Made by a program: the position numbers and the translations under genes
In this document: piece after piece, positions 25,407 to 34,487 of the stretch
Layout: the number at the start of each line of letters is the position of its first letter
Position numbering within the stretch: the stretch's first letter is position 1
Assembly (NCBI GenBank): GCA_034676805.1
Contig: JAXDDO010000003.1
Coordinates: 62,001 to 126,000 of the forward strand
DNA from: PWVB01 sp034676805
GTDB lineage: Bacteria; Chloroflexota; Anaerolineae; B4-G1; SLSP01
Length of the DNA stretch: 64,000 nucleotides
Direction of reading: 5' to 3'
The notes under the pieces: generated by a model
Databases searched by the model: none
What the model was told of the DNA's origin: nothing
Seen by the model: the letters and a program-made list of their open reading frames with translations, nothing else

Positions 25407-26302
25407 AAGACGCAAGCCGGCGCATAGCGTTGAGAAGATGGGCGATCATCCTTCTGCTGGCGGCTCTTCTGACCGCGTGCAAGGGACAGGCAACGGAGTC
25501 GGAGAATCCAGCCTTCGAGGACGCACGCGCCTACGGCTGGATCACCGCCCAATGCGACCTGGGCTACAGGATTCCGGGCACCGCCGCCCACGGTCAGGCC
25601 GGTGACCTGATCATTGACGAACTCGAGACCTTGGGATGGCAGGTCCGCGAGCAACGCTTCACCTACCACGACACTCCGATCCGCAACATCCTCGCTTGGC
25701 GGGGCGAAGGTCCGGCATTGATGTTAGGGGCCCACTACGACACGCGCCCTGCGGCCGATCAAGAAGATCCCTCCGTTCCAGTTATGGGCGCTAATGACGG
25801 CGCCAGCGGCGTAGCAGTGCTGCTGGAACTCGCACGCGTGCTCGATGTGGAGCGAGTCGGACACCAGATCTACCTGGCCTTTTTCGACGCCGAGGACAGC
25901 GGCTCCCTCGACGGATGGCCGTGGATCGTGGGCTCGACCTACATGGCCGAGACCTGGGGCGCAGATGGCGAGCCCCCCCTCGAGGCAATGGTTCTTGTCG
26001 ACATGATCGGTGATGCAGATTTGCAGGTTTACTACGAGGGCAACTCAGACCCGGACCTCAGGGCCGAGATCTGGAGTGTTGCGGAAGGGCTGGGGTATGG
26101 TAGCGTCATCGTTCCCCAACACCGGCACACGATGCTCGACGATCACATACCGTTCGTTCAGCGCGGCATACCCGCCGTCGATATGATCGACTTCGACTAT
26201 CCTTACTGGCACACCACCCAGGACACCCCCGACAAGGTATCCGCCTCCAGTCTGGAGGCTATCGGTCTGACTCTGGAGACGTGGCTTGAGGGCGCGGAGT
26301 AG
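25403..26302 (+). CDS. Glutaminyl-cyclase-like M28 lipoprotein
   Basis: 299-residue exported protein. A basic N terminus, hydrophobic segment and lipobox LLTAC (Cys26) predict a lipoprotein. The M28 core fits glutaminyl-peptide cyclotransferase closely: GAHYDTR (His111), GANDGASG (Asp132), FFDAEDSG (Glu164/Asp165), LVDMIGD (Asp200), DDHIPF (246-251) and YWHTTQD (His270). In QC enzymes, equivalents of Asp132, Asp/Glu165 and His270 bind one zinc and the glutamate before it is the catalytic base. Predicted role: N-terminal pyroglutamate formation on exported proteins, or an aminopeptidase. GTG start overlaps the GT2 stop (GTGA). Confidence 0.82.
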   Translation: MKDASRRIALRRWAIILLLAALLTACKGQATESENPAFEDARAYGWITAQCDLGYRIPGTAAHGQAGDLIIDELETLGWQVREQRFTYHDTPIRNILAWRGEGPALMLGAHYDTRPAADQEDPSVPVMGANDGASGVAVLLELARVLDVERVGHQIYLAFFDAEDSGSLDGWPWIVGSTYMAETWGADGEPPLEAMVLVDMIGDADLQVYYEGNSDPDLRAEIWSVAEGLGYGSVIVPQHRHTMLDDHIPFVQRGIPAVDMIDFDYPYWHTTQDTPDKVSASSLEAIGLTLETWLEGAE

Positions 26303-26349
26303 CCCCGGCGCGATCTGCCAGGGCGTCCGCCCCGCGCCCGTCTGGACGA

Positions 26350-29112
26350 CTAGGCCATATCAAGCCAATTCGGCCCGGTCTCCACGTCGACCTTCAGGGC
26401 GACGGCGAGGTCAACCGCGGCCTCCATCGCCTCTCGAACCACGCGAATGGCTTGCGCGACCTCGTCCTTCGGGGATTCAAGCACCACCTCGTCGTGAACC
26501 TGAAGCAGCATGCGGGTGCGCAGCCCTTCTTCCCGCAACATCCGGTGCATCCGGATCATGGCGAGCTTGATGATATCGGCGGCGCTCCCCTGAATCGGAG
26601 TGTTGATCGCCATCCGCACGGCGGCGTCGCGCTGGCGGCTGGGTGCCCGGCTGTCTGGCGCAAGTTCTGGGAAGTAGCGCCTACGCTTGAGCAGCGTCTC
26701 CACGTACCCGCGCCTCGCTGCATCGCGCTTGATCTCGGTCATGTAGTCGCGCACGCCAGGGAAGCGTTCGAAGTAGCGATCGATGAATGCCTGTGCTTCT
26801 TCCACTGCAATGCCTAGCTGCCTGGCCAATCCGAATGCGCCCTGCCCGTAGATCAGGCCGAAGTTCACCGTCTTGGCAGCACTACGCATCTCGTACGTGA
26901 CCTCGTCGAGAGATACGCCATACACCGCGGAAGCCGTCGTGGCGTGGATATCCTCCCCACGCTCGAACGCCTGGATCAACCCCGGATCGCCCGATACGTG
27001 CGCCATCACGCGCAGTTCCACCTGCGAGTAGTCGGCTCCGATCAGCACCCACCCGTCTTCGGCGACAAAGGCACGACGTACGCGCCGCCCTTCCTCAGTG
27101 CGTATGGGGATATTCTGTAGGTTCGGATTGTTCGACGAGATACGGCCCGTCACAGCACCGGTAGGGTTGTAGGAGGTGTGGACTCGCCCAGTCTTCGGGT
27201 TTACCAGCGAGGGCAGGGCATCAACGTACGTAGACTGCAACTTCGCAAGCTCTCGGTAGGCCAGAATGTCGCTGATGATCGGGTGTTCTCCCTGCAGTCC
27301 CTCCAGGACGTCCGCTGCAGTCGAGTAATAGCCGGTCTTGGTCTTGCGCGCCCCACGCGTCGGCAGTCCGAGCCGGTCGAACAGGACATCCGATAGCTGC
27401 TGAGTCGAGTTGACGTTGAACTCCGCGCCCGCATGTTGGTAGATCTGGGTCTCAAGCTGGCTAAGGCGAGCCGTTAGGTCACTCGAAAGCTGCCCCAGCC
27501 AGTCCATGTCAACCTTGATCCCCGTCAACTCCATATCCTTGAGCACGGTCAAGAGCGGCATCTCCAGGTCGAAGAAGAGCTCTAGCTGTTGGCGTTCCTT
27601 CAACTCCGGCTCAAGAAGTCGCGCGAGGCGCAATGTCAGATCTGCGTCCGCACTGGCATAGGGGACCACTCGGTCAAGAGGAACCTGATCCATAGTGAGT
27701 TGCGATCGCCCTTGACCGATCAACTCCGCAATCTCCGTCATCTGGATGCCCAGACGTATCCAGGCCTGGCTCTTGAGCCCCAGTGCAGAGTCAGGGTTGA
27801 TGAGCCATTCCGCGACCATTGTGTCGAACAGCGGGCGCTCAACGTTCAGACCCGCCAGCTCCAGCACCTTCAGGTCATACTTGAGGTTGTGGCCCACTTT
27901 CCGCACAGCGGAATCGCTCAGTATGGGTCCCAAGCACTGCTGAATCGCCGTGACAGCTACGGTCTTCTCACCGTCCGGAGCCAGGATGGGGATGTACCAA
28001 GCCTCCCCCTCACGATCAGTTAAGGAGATCCCAACCAGCTCGGCCACCACAGCGTCAATCGCCGTCGTCTCGGTATCGATCGCCAACTGCTCGGCTGCTG
28101 CAAGGCGCCGGCAGAGGCTTTCCAGCGCCGCCACATTGGTCACGGCCTGGTACTGGCCCAGGCCGGTCTCTTCGACATCAGCCGCCACCGGCACGTCGTC
28201 CGCAAACAGCATCAGCTGCTGTCCTTCCGCAGAACTCGAACCCTCCGCCGCCGGAATCCGTCCGACGATCGAGCGGAAGCCCAGCGTCTGCGCCAACTCC
28301 AGAACCCGACGCCGGTCATAGCCTTCACCAAGACGACTTGAACCAAGATCCAACGTCACAGGCGCATCCGTAACAATACGCCCGAGTTCTCGGCTCAGTG
28401 ATGCATCATCACGTCCCGCCGTGAGCGCTGTTTGATAGCGAGAGGCGAGCTCATCGAGGTGCTCGTAGATCGCGTCCAGCGTGCCATAGGTCTGCAACAT
28501 CTCGGTTGCGCCTTTCTCTCCGACACCGCGCACACCCGGGATATTATCCGACCGGTCGCCGATGAGTGCCTTCAAGTCGATCAACTGCTGCGGCTCCAGA
28601 CCATACTTCTCGCGCACCAGTTGAGGCGTGTAACGGATCGTGTCCGAGAAACGGCGACCCGACGCCAGGACCGTGACAGCATCGTCGACCAACTGCAATG
28701 CATCGCGATCGCCGGTCACGATCACCACGTCGAGGTCCGATTTCTCTGCCTGTCGCGATAGGGTGCCCAGCAAATCGTCCGCCTCATAGTCCTCTAGTTC
28801 CACGATGGGCACGCCAAACGCTTCCACGAGCTCACGGATACGCCCCATCTGGACCCGCATCTCGTCGGGCATTTTCTCGCGTGTCCCCTTGTACTCTGCG
28901 TAACGCTCAGCTCGAAACGATGGCCCCTTGTCGAACGTCACGATCAAATACGCGGGCTGCTCCTCCTCCAGCACAGTGAGCAGCATTGAGAGGAACCCAA
29001 AGGATGCGTTGGTTGGCTCTCCCGAGGGAGCCTTCAGATCGGGCGGCAGTGCGTGAAATGCGCGATAGGCGAGCGAATGTCCATCGATGAGCACCAGTTT
29101 TTCGCGAGACAT
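26350..29112 (-). CDS. polA: DNA polymerase I
   Basis: 920-residue PolA with all three activities. 5'-3' exonuclease domain about 1-290 (KLVLIDGHSLAYRAFHA, GDRDALQLV). 3'-5' proofreading domain about 320-500 appears intact: AIDTETTAID, GHNLKYDLKVLELAG and YASADADLT. Polymerase domain about 540-920: motif A DYSQVELRVMAHVSGD, motif B RSAAKTVNFGLIYGQGAFG, motif C LLQVHDEVVLESP. AGGGAG upstream supports the ATG at 29112 rather than the in-frame start at 29148. It fills gaps in repair and Okazaki fragment processing. Confidence 0.97.
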   Translation of the reverse strand: MSREKLVLIDGHSLAYRAFHALPPDLKAPSGEPTNASFGFLSMLLTVLEEEQPAYLIVTFDKGPSFRAERYAEYKGTREKMPDEMRVQMGRIRELVEAFGVPIVELEDYEADDLLGTLSRQAEKSDLDVVIVTGDRDALQLVDDAVTVLASGRRFSDTIRYTPQLVREKYGLEPQQLIDLKALIGDRSDNIPGVRGVGEKGATEMLQTYGTLDAIYEHLDELASRYQTALTAGRDDASLSRELGRIVTDAPVTLDLGSSRLGEGYDRRRVLELAQTLGFRSIVGRIPAAEGSSSAEGQQLMLFADDVPVAADVEETGLGQYQAVTNVAALESLCRRLAAAEQLAIDTETTAIDAVVAELVGISLTDREGEAWYIPILAPDGEKTVAVTAIQQCLGPILSDSAVRKVGHNLKYDLKVLELAGLNVERPLFDTMVAEWLINPDSALGLKSQAWIRLGIQMTEIAELIGQGRSQLTMDQVPLDRVVPYASADADLTLRLARLLEPELKERQQLELFFDLEMPLLTVLKDMELTGIKVDMDWLGQLSSDLTARLSQLETQIYQHAGAEFNVNSTQQLSDVLFDRLGLPTRGARKTKTGYYSTAADVLEGLQGEHPIISDILAYRELAKLQSTYVDALPSLVNPKTGRVHTSYNPTGAVTGRISSNNPNLQNIPIRTEEGRRVRRAFVAEDGWVLIGADYSQVELRVMAHVSGDPGLIQAFERGEDIHATTASAVYGVSLDEVTYEMRSAAKTVNFGLIYGQGAFGLARQLGIAVEEAQAFIDRYFERFPGVRDYMTEIKRDAARRGYVETLLKRRRYFPELAPDSRAPSRQRDAAVRMAINTPIQGSAADIIKLAMIRMHRMLREEGLRTRMLLQVHDEVVLESPKDEVAQAIRVVREAMEAAVDLAVALKVDVETGPNWLDMA

Positions 29113-29148
29113 ATCCAGCTCCCTTCGAGATGTCCATGGAAACAACAA

Positions 29149-29174
29149 GGGATGAGAGCTCTCACCCTCATCCC
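29149..29174 (-). terminator. Probable terminator of the CpXC-protein gene
   Basis: 8-bp stem (GGGATGAG at 29149-29156 and CTCATCCC at 29167-29174) with a 10-nt loop. On the minus strand it is followed by a T-rich run (TTGTTGTTT). It lies between the CpXC-protein stop and the polA start. Confidence 0.6.
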
Positions 29175-29273
29175 CTATTCTACCATCGATCGGCCCAAGC
29201 CGAGTGCTTTGGGCCCTCAGGCCGAAGCATGCGCAGACGTCACAAACCGCGCTGTCCCCTGCCGATCCGTACG

Positions 29274-30701
29274 CTAACGCTTGGCAATGATCAGGCCGGA
29301 GGGTGTACGCTCCTCTTGGGTAGCACTTGGCTCTTCACTCAAGGGCGCGGCGGGAGCGGCAGCAGGCGGCTCCGCCACAGCCACGTACTCCCTGGCCCTG
29401 CGGGCGATCTTCACAAGCCGCTCTGCGGCCTCGTCCTGCCCTTGCTCGCGCATCTGGCTCTCCAATGCCTCAAGGAACTGCAGCAAGCGCGGTGTCAACA
29501 TCTCGCGGCTCGCCTCTAGGGCCTGCGCCAGTCGATCATCGGAGGGAGCAGCCATCAGCCGGCGTATCAGCACGATCTCGGGCGGCATGTTGCCCTCGAT
29601 GACACGATTCACAGCTCCGGCGACCCGTTGCAGCGCCTCGACCTCGGCGGTGCGGTTGTGCTGCTGCGCCTCGCGAAGCTGTGAGCCCATAACCACAAAG
29701 AACAGCTCGTCCAGTTCCGACATGTGGCTCTGAGCCATCCTTTGAGGATCTTCTGTGGCGAGCAACTTCCCAAGCAACATGCTCCGCTCGCGCACAGCAT
29801 CCTCGTTCTGGGCAATGAGTTCGTCACGCAGATCCAGCACCGTCCGGCGGAGAGCCTGGAGCGTCGCTTTGTCGCCCGGCGCGTCTGTACTGTCGATTCG
29901 CTGCACGAAGTACTGGAAGAACGCATAGTCCATCATCGAGGCGCCTGCCTGGACGAGCACGCGGAGCGTCTCATCGTCGGGCGCGGCGACCAACGCATCC
30001 AGCAAGGTTTCGCGCGTCGGATTGTCGGCAAAGCCGCGCACTACCTCGCTGCGCTTCGCCAGACTCCGGCCGATCTCCGTCTCCTGGACCAGATACTCGT
30101 GCAGGGCCTGCAGCTTCTCCGCATCGGCGACCTGCTGACCCGTCATGCCCGAGAGCTGCACGACGTACTCAAGGAAAGCGAAGAGGCCCTCATCGACCAG
30201 GTCAGCTTGCTCCTGAAGCAAGCCAGCCCACTCGTCGCTGGATGCCTGAAGCAGCGTACCCAGGAACTCGCGCTGGCGTTGGCTATGCGCCATGTCGTCC
30301 TCAGAGACGCCTTCGAGCTCGAGAACACGCTTGATCAGTGACTCCATGCCGATAAAGGTTTCGGGGCGAAGCAGGTACCCCTTCCGCTCCTCTGGCGCCA
30401 TCGAGTCCATCAGTTGGCGCGTCAGCCGACCGGCAGCCCGTTGGCGTTCCACTTCGTTCGGGCCCGATTCGACGGGCAAATAGAGCAGCGCGACCTCGTT
30501 CTCAGGATCGTGGTAGATGAACGGAATGTTGAGCGGCCCCCCTGCGCCACACGCTGGACAGGCCGCAACATTCACGGTTCCACTGAGTACACGGTTCTTG
30601 GCCGCTGGATCTACGCGAACATCGATGACCTGCTCAATTGGCGTCTGGAATCGGGTTCCACATGACGGGCACGTCACGGCGGCTAGATATCTAGGTGGCA
30701 T
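29274..30701 (-). CDS. CpXC domain protein of unknown function
   Basis: 475-residue protein. The N-terminal 80 residues form a CpXC zinc-ribbon-like domain (TCPSCGTRFQTPIEQ ... CPACGAGGPL). The rest is highly charged and mostly helical, without a recognised enzyme. The C terminus holds a Pro/Ala-rich stretch. AAAGGAG upstream of 30701 fixes the start; an in-frame ATG at 30734 has none. It follows the histidine kinase gene by 32 bases and also has an extended -10 (TGGTATAAT, minus strand, 30733-30741) inside the kinase 3' end. Function unknown; the zinc ribbon may bind protein or nucleic acid. Confidence 0.75.
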   Translation of the reverse strand: MPPRYLAAVTCPSCGTRFQTPIEQVIDVRVDPAAKNRVLSGTVNVAACPACGAGGPLNIPFIYHDPENEVALLYLPVESGPNEVERQRAAGRLTRQLMDSMAPEERKGYLLRPETFIGMESLIKRVLELEGVSEDDMAHSQRQREFLGTLLQASSDEWAGLLQEQADLVDEGLFAFLEYVVQLSGMTGQQVADAEKLQALHEYLVQETEIGRSLAKRSEVVRGFADNPTRETLLDALVAAPDDETLRVLVQAGASMMDYAFFQYFVQRIDSTDAPGDKATLQALRRTVLDLRDELIAQNEDAVRERSMLLGKLLATEDPQRMAQSHMSELDELFFVVMGSQLREAQQHNRTAEVEALQRVAGAVNRVIEGNMPPEIVLIRRLMAAPSDDRLAQALEASREMLTPRLLQFLEALESQMREQGQDEAAERLVKIARRAREYVAVAEPPAAAPAAPLSEEPSATQEERTPSGLIIAKR

Positions 30702-30733
30702 GCATTGACTCCTTTGTCTATTCTCATCGGTCA

Positions 30734-32338
30734 TTATACCAGACTATCATCCCGTCTGAGCGCCAGACCCGTCTCACGTGGGAGCGCTACATAGAACGTC
30801 GCTCCCTGACCGGGGGAGCTTGTCACCCAACATCGCCCGCCGTGAGCCGTAACGATAGCTCGTGTGAGGTACAGGCCCAGCCCGGTCCCTGCAGCGGCGC
30901 GCGTGTCGGGACCCTCTACGCGGTAGAAGCGATCGAAGATGCGCTCCTGCTCATCAAGGGGGATACCGACCCCCTCGTCAGAGACGGAAAGGACGACTTC
31001 AGCAGGAGTTGCACGCCCGCGAACATCGACCGTGCCACCACGCGGTGAGTATTTAATCGCGTTCGACACGAGATTGTCAAGGACCTGTTCGAGACGTCGC
31101 GCGTCGCCCAGCACAGTCGGAAAATCCTCCGCGAACGCCAGTGTGAGCACGTGACGATTGGTCCGCGGACGATAACGCTCTATCACCCGTTGTGCAATAA
31201 GACGCAGATCCACCTCTTCGACCTCATGGAACGGAAGCCCTCCTGCCTGCAGACGCGAAGCATCGAGCAAGTCGTCGACCAGGCGGGTAAGCCGGTCCGA
31301 TTCCTGCACGATATCCGCGAGCATATCGTCGACCAGGGCCGGGCTGCGAAGCGCTTCGGGCCGGCGCAGGGTCTCGGCATAGCCCTTGATGATGGAGACC
31401 GGCGTCTTGAGCTCGTGCGAGACCACCGAGATAAACGTATCCTTCAGCGTGTCAGCCTCGCGGAAGCGCGTGATGTCACGGGCGGTACCGATGATGTTGA
31501 GCAGACGCCCATTCCGCGTCATAAGAGGCGCGTAGGTGATACCTAGCGACACCCGGCTGCCGTTCCGACGCCTCAGTTCGCCCTCGACGTAGAGCGTCCG
31601 CCCCTCATCCGTTGGCCAGCCCTGGGCCGTCGCGTCCTCTAGCGTCAGACGTGAGCGCCGCTGTGCCCACGTGATCACATCATCATGGGGGCGACCGATC
31701 GCTTCTGCCGCTCGCCAGCCTGTAAGCGTGACCAGCGCGCGATTGAACCGTTCGATCCGCAGGTTCGGCATTAGGACCATGATGCCATCGGCACTCGAAT
31801 CGAGCAGCGCATCCAAGCGCCGGCGCTCCGTTACCGCAGACTCGTAGAGTCGCGCGTTGTGCACCGCGATCGCGGCATAGTCGGCGAAACTCGAGAGGAT
31901 CTGGTAGTCATCGGGAGAAAATCGCACACTCTGGGCGCGGAAGATGAAGATCATACCCAGGAGGTCCTGCTCGACGATCATCGGCAAGGCTACCACCTGT
32001 CTCAACAACAGCCCGGTGGCCTCGGCAATGCGCCCGAGCTTCTCGCTGACACCTGGAATCAGGAACTCCTCAGCCCGCGTCACCTCCGGCACATCCTCAA
32101 CCAGCGGCTTGAACGAATCCACCAATGCCGGGGGAAGGCCATAGCTGGCCCAAAAACTGAATCCCCCGCCCTCATCGCTCAGCGCAATCAGACCCGACTG
32201 GCCCTGGAGCATATCGACAGAGCCCTGCAGGATCAGCCGTAGCACGGCGCGGATATTCAGACGCGAGACCAGCGCCCGGGCAATTCTCAGCAGGTAGTCG
32301 CGCTGTCTGATCCGATAGTCCAGGAGATTCAGTGACAC
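30734..32338 (-). CDS. GAF-PAS sensor histidine kinase
   Basis: 534-residue soluble sensor kinase with no membrane segment. GAF domain about 20-165, PAS domain about 172-292, HisKA with phosphoacceptor His308 in SVVSHELKTP, then HATPase with NAIKYSPRGG, DEGVGIP and GTGLGLYLTR. GTG start with GGAG upstream. No response regulator lies beside it; the nearest is the receiver-only protein at 55167, with no evidence of pairing. It probably senses a cytoplasmic small molecule or redox cue. Confidence 0.92.
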   Translation of the reverse strand: MSLNLLDYRIRQRDYLLRIARALVSRLNIRAVLRLILQGSVDMLQGQSGLIALSDEGGGFSFWASYGLPPALVDSFKPLVEDVPEVTRAEEFLIPGVSEKLGRIAEATGLLLRQVVALPMIVEQDLLGMIFIFRAQSVRFSPDDYQILSSFADYAAIAVHNARLYESAVTERRRLDALLDSSADGIMVLMPNLRIERFNRALVTLTGWRAAEAIGRPHDDVITWAQRRSRLTLEDATAQGWPTDEGRTLYVEGELRRRNGSRVSLGITYAPLMTRNGRLLNIIGTARDITRFREADTLKDTFISVVSHELKTPVSIIKGYAETLRRPEALRSPALVDDMLADIVQESDRLTRLVDDLLDASRLQAGGLPFHEVEEVDLRLIAQRVIERYRPRTNRHVLTLAFAEDFPTVLGDARRLEQVLDNLVSNAIKYSPRGGTVDVRGRATPAEVVLSVSDEGVGIPLDEQERIFDRFYRVEGPDTRAAAGTGLGLYLTRAIVTAHGGRCWVTSSPGQGATFYVALPRETGLALRRDDSLV

Positions 32339-32427
32339 CGTGCCACTCCGTCACAGGCCATACTCATCAGGCGACCTCCTCACACGCCCCACAGCCGATC
32401 GCCATGACGCTGCGCTGAACCACCACC

Positions 32428-33867
32428 TTACTGCGCAAAGAACGTGAACTCCTGCGCCATCTGAAGCGCGAGCTGGCTCACCAACTGCGGGAAGACGCCC
32501 AAGACCAGGGTTGCGCCTATCAGCGCAATGATCAACACGAGCACGATCGGGTCTTCGGTACTCTGCTTTGCCGGCACCTGTCCGCGATTGGCGGCCAGCA
32601 ACACACGCATCGTACTCACGAGCCCCATCATTACGCCCGCGCTGCCTCCCAACGCCAAGATCGCCTGGAAGAGGTTGGTCTGTGTCAACAGACGATACAA
32701 CCCCCACCGCGCCGAGAAGCCAAGCGACAGTGGGAAACCGGCCATCGCCACACCGCCTACCATGAACGCCAAGGTGCGCCAGGGCGCAGTCCACGCAGCG
32801 CCGACCAGCCTGTCGACGTGGTCATCGCCCTGCCCCAGGCGCCGCATGCCATCGAGACCCAAGGTCATCAGCGCCAGTGAGAAAGGGCGAGCCGCCAGCA
32901 TTACAGCGGTGAGTGCCAGCCCCGCCGTCTGGTGCGTTCCAAGCGCCACGAACATAGCGCCATTATCCACAAGCGTCGCATACCCAACGATCCTACCCAG
33001 CTTCCGTTGCGATGCCGCGAGCACCCCTCCCACCACCATCATCAGCAACCCAACCACAGTGAACAGGGAACTGAAGGCTGCCTGATCGCTCAACCAGGAA
33101 TAGGCCTCCAGATAGGCCAGCAGCAGGAACCAGACTGTTCCCAGCGTAACCGTGAAGAGGAACGTCACGACCGGTGGCGATCCGTCAGTGGCAACAGTTG
33201 AAAGCCAGGACTGAAACGGCACCGCTCCGAGGAGCATGGCGAACGAGAGTCCGAGCAGAATCGTGGCTGACTGCAACAGCCCCAGATCGCTTGGAAAGAT
33301 CGCGAACTGCTCCAGCAGCAACTGGGTGATCATCAGCCCGGGCAGCGCCAACGTGGCGTAGGTCATGTACTGCAACCCACCCCGCGCCTGACCACCATAG
33401 CGACTTCCATCCGGTCCAATGACAGGCTCGTGCAGTGGAAAGATGCCGAGAATCACCGCCATCTCCACGAGCAGGGCGGCATAGACTACCTGCTGCACCA
33501 TCAGCGCACCTGCCAACAGCGCCACGATGGCCAGCCCCGCAGGGTAGAAATTCGAGTGCGGCAGCAATCGCCACGCTACTATGAAGAGACCCAAGGCCGT
33601 GAAGCAGATGAACATCAACGGCAGGCGGTCTACAGCATCGATCACCACCACCCGGCCGAGCAGCACGAATGGCTCACCAGGTGCCACCGAGAGCGGACCC
33701 AACGTGAAAGTCTGGTCAAGGGGCACCAGCGCGATCAGCGCTCCGACGGCGCCAGTAACCGCAACCGATGCCCAGGCCATCAGCCCGGTCCATCGTCGCA
33801 GCACCTGCAGGATCCCTGCAACCGCCATCAACACCCCTACGATGAACACCGGCCCAGAAAGGGTCAC
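32428..33867 (-). CDS. Proton-conducting membrane subunit, NuoN/NuoM/Mrp antiporter-like
   Basis: 479-residue multi-spanning membrane protein of the complex I/Mrp antiporter family (about 13-14 helices). Middle segments such as YAALLVEMAVILGIFPLH, LLGAVPFQSWL and RKLGRIVGYATLVDNGAMF match the proton-translocating core. It starts at GTG, overlapping the preceding stop by 4 bases. Third of three coupled leftward genes. No peripheral NADH, hydrogenase or formate module is in the window, so the electron donor, if any, is unknown. Confidence 0.8.
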   Translation of the reverse strand: MTLSGPVFIVGVLMAVAGILQVLRRWTGLMAWASVAVTGAVGALIALVPLDQTFTLGPLSVAPGEPFVLLGRVVVIDAVDRLPLMFICFTALGLFIVAWRLLPHSNFYPAGLAIVALLAGALMVQQVVYAALLVEMAVILGIFPLHEPVIGPDGSRYGGQARGGLQYMTYATLALPGLMITQLLLEQFAIFPSDLGLLQSATILLGLSFAMLLGAVPFQSWLSTVATDGSPPVVTFLFTVTLGTVWFLLLAYLEAYSWLSDQAAFSSLFTVVGLLMMVVGGVLAASQRKLGRIVGYATLVDNGAMFVALGTHQTAGLALTAVMLAARPFSLALMTLGLDGMRRLGQGDDHVDRLVGAAWTAPWRTLAFMVGGVAMAGFPLSLGFSARWGLYRLLTQTNLFQAILALGGSAGVMMGLVSTMRVLLAANRGQVPAKQSTEDPIVLVLIIALIGATLVLGVFPQLVSQLALQMAQEFTFFAQ

Positions 33868-34487
33868 GTCGCCACCTCTGTGACCATCAGGTACGATGTG
33901 GCCAGACCAACGAGCAGATTTACTACCACCAGTAACCCCGTTACGAGCAACCCGGGATCCTGTGCGGAATAGAAGATATCGAGCGCAGCCAGAAGGTTGA
34001 GGATTCCCACACCGACGACGCCGGGATCGGCCTCCTCAGTCCCGAAGAACAGAATCGCCAGGACAGTCAACAGCAGGCAAGCCAACCCCAGGTCCGCCGA
34101 AACGAAAGGCAACGCGAAGCGCTGGGACGCGAGCCACGCGATGACCGTTCCAGCTGCCAGGATCAGGACCCGGAAGGGCAGATTGGCCGCCCAGCGGACG
34201 AGCTGACGTGAGCCCGGCAGTGCCTGGCTGCGGTACCGTGCGCTGACGAGTAAGGCACCGCAGATCAGCCACCCTACTGTGATCTTCATGATGGCCATCT
34301 CGGGGCGCGTGTCGAAAACCCGAGTGAAGAGCACGCCTATGAATAGATACTGCACCACCAAAGCCAGAAAACGAATGCGCCAGGCATTGATGACATAGAT
34401 CACTGCGCCGGCCACGAAGATGCCCCACGCAGCCGGGAGCGACACGAATCTGGAGAAACTCTCCAACCACACCACAAACGGGTTCAT
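33864..34487 (-). CDS. Small membrane subunit, possibly HyfE/NuoK-like
   Basis: 207-residue protein with about six hydrophobic helices and almost no soluble loop. Its size, topology and position between two antiporter-like subunits resemble HyfE of hydrogenase-4-type complexes, which is NuoK-like. I see no diagnostic motif, so this is inference from context. Both its start and stop overlap the neighbouring genes by 4 bases, implying strict coupling and a stoichiometric complex. Confidence 0.6.
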   Translation of the reverse strand: MNPFVVWLESFSRFVSLPAAWGIFVAGAVIYVINAWRIRFLALVVQYLFIGVLFTRVFDTRPEMAIMKITVGWLICGALLVSARYRSQALPGSRQLVRWAANLPFRVLILAAGTVIAWLASQRFALPFVSADLGLACLLLTVLAILFFGTEEADPGVVGVGILNLLAALDIFYSAQDPGLLVTGLLVVVNLLVGLATSYLMVTEVAT

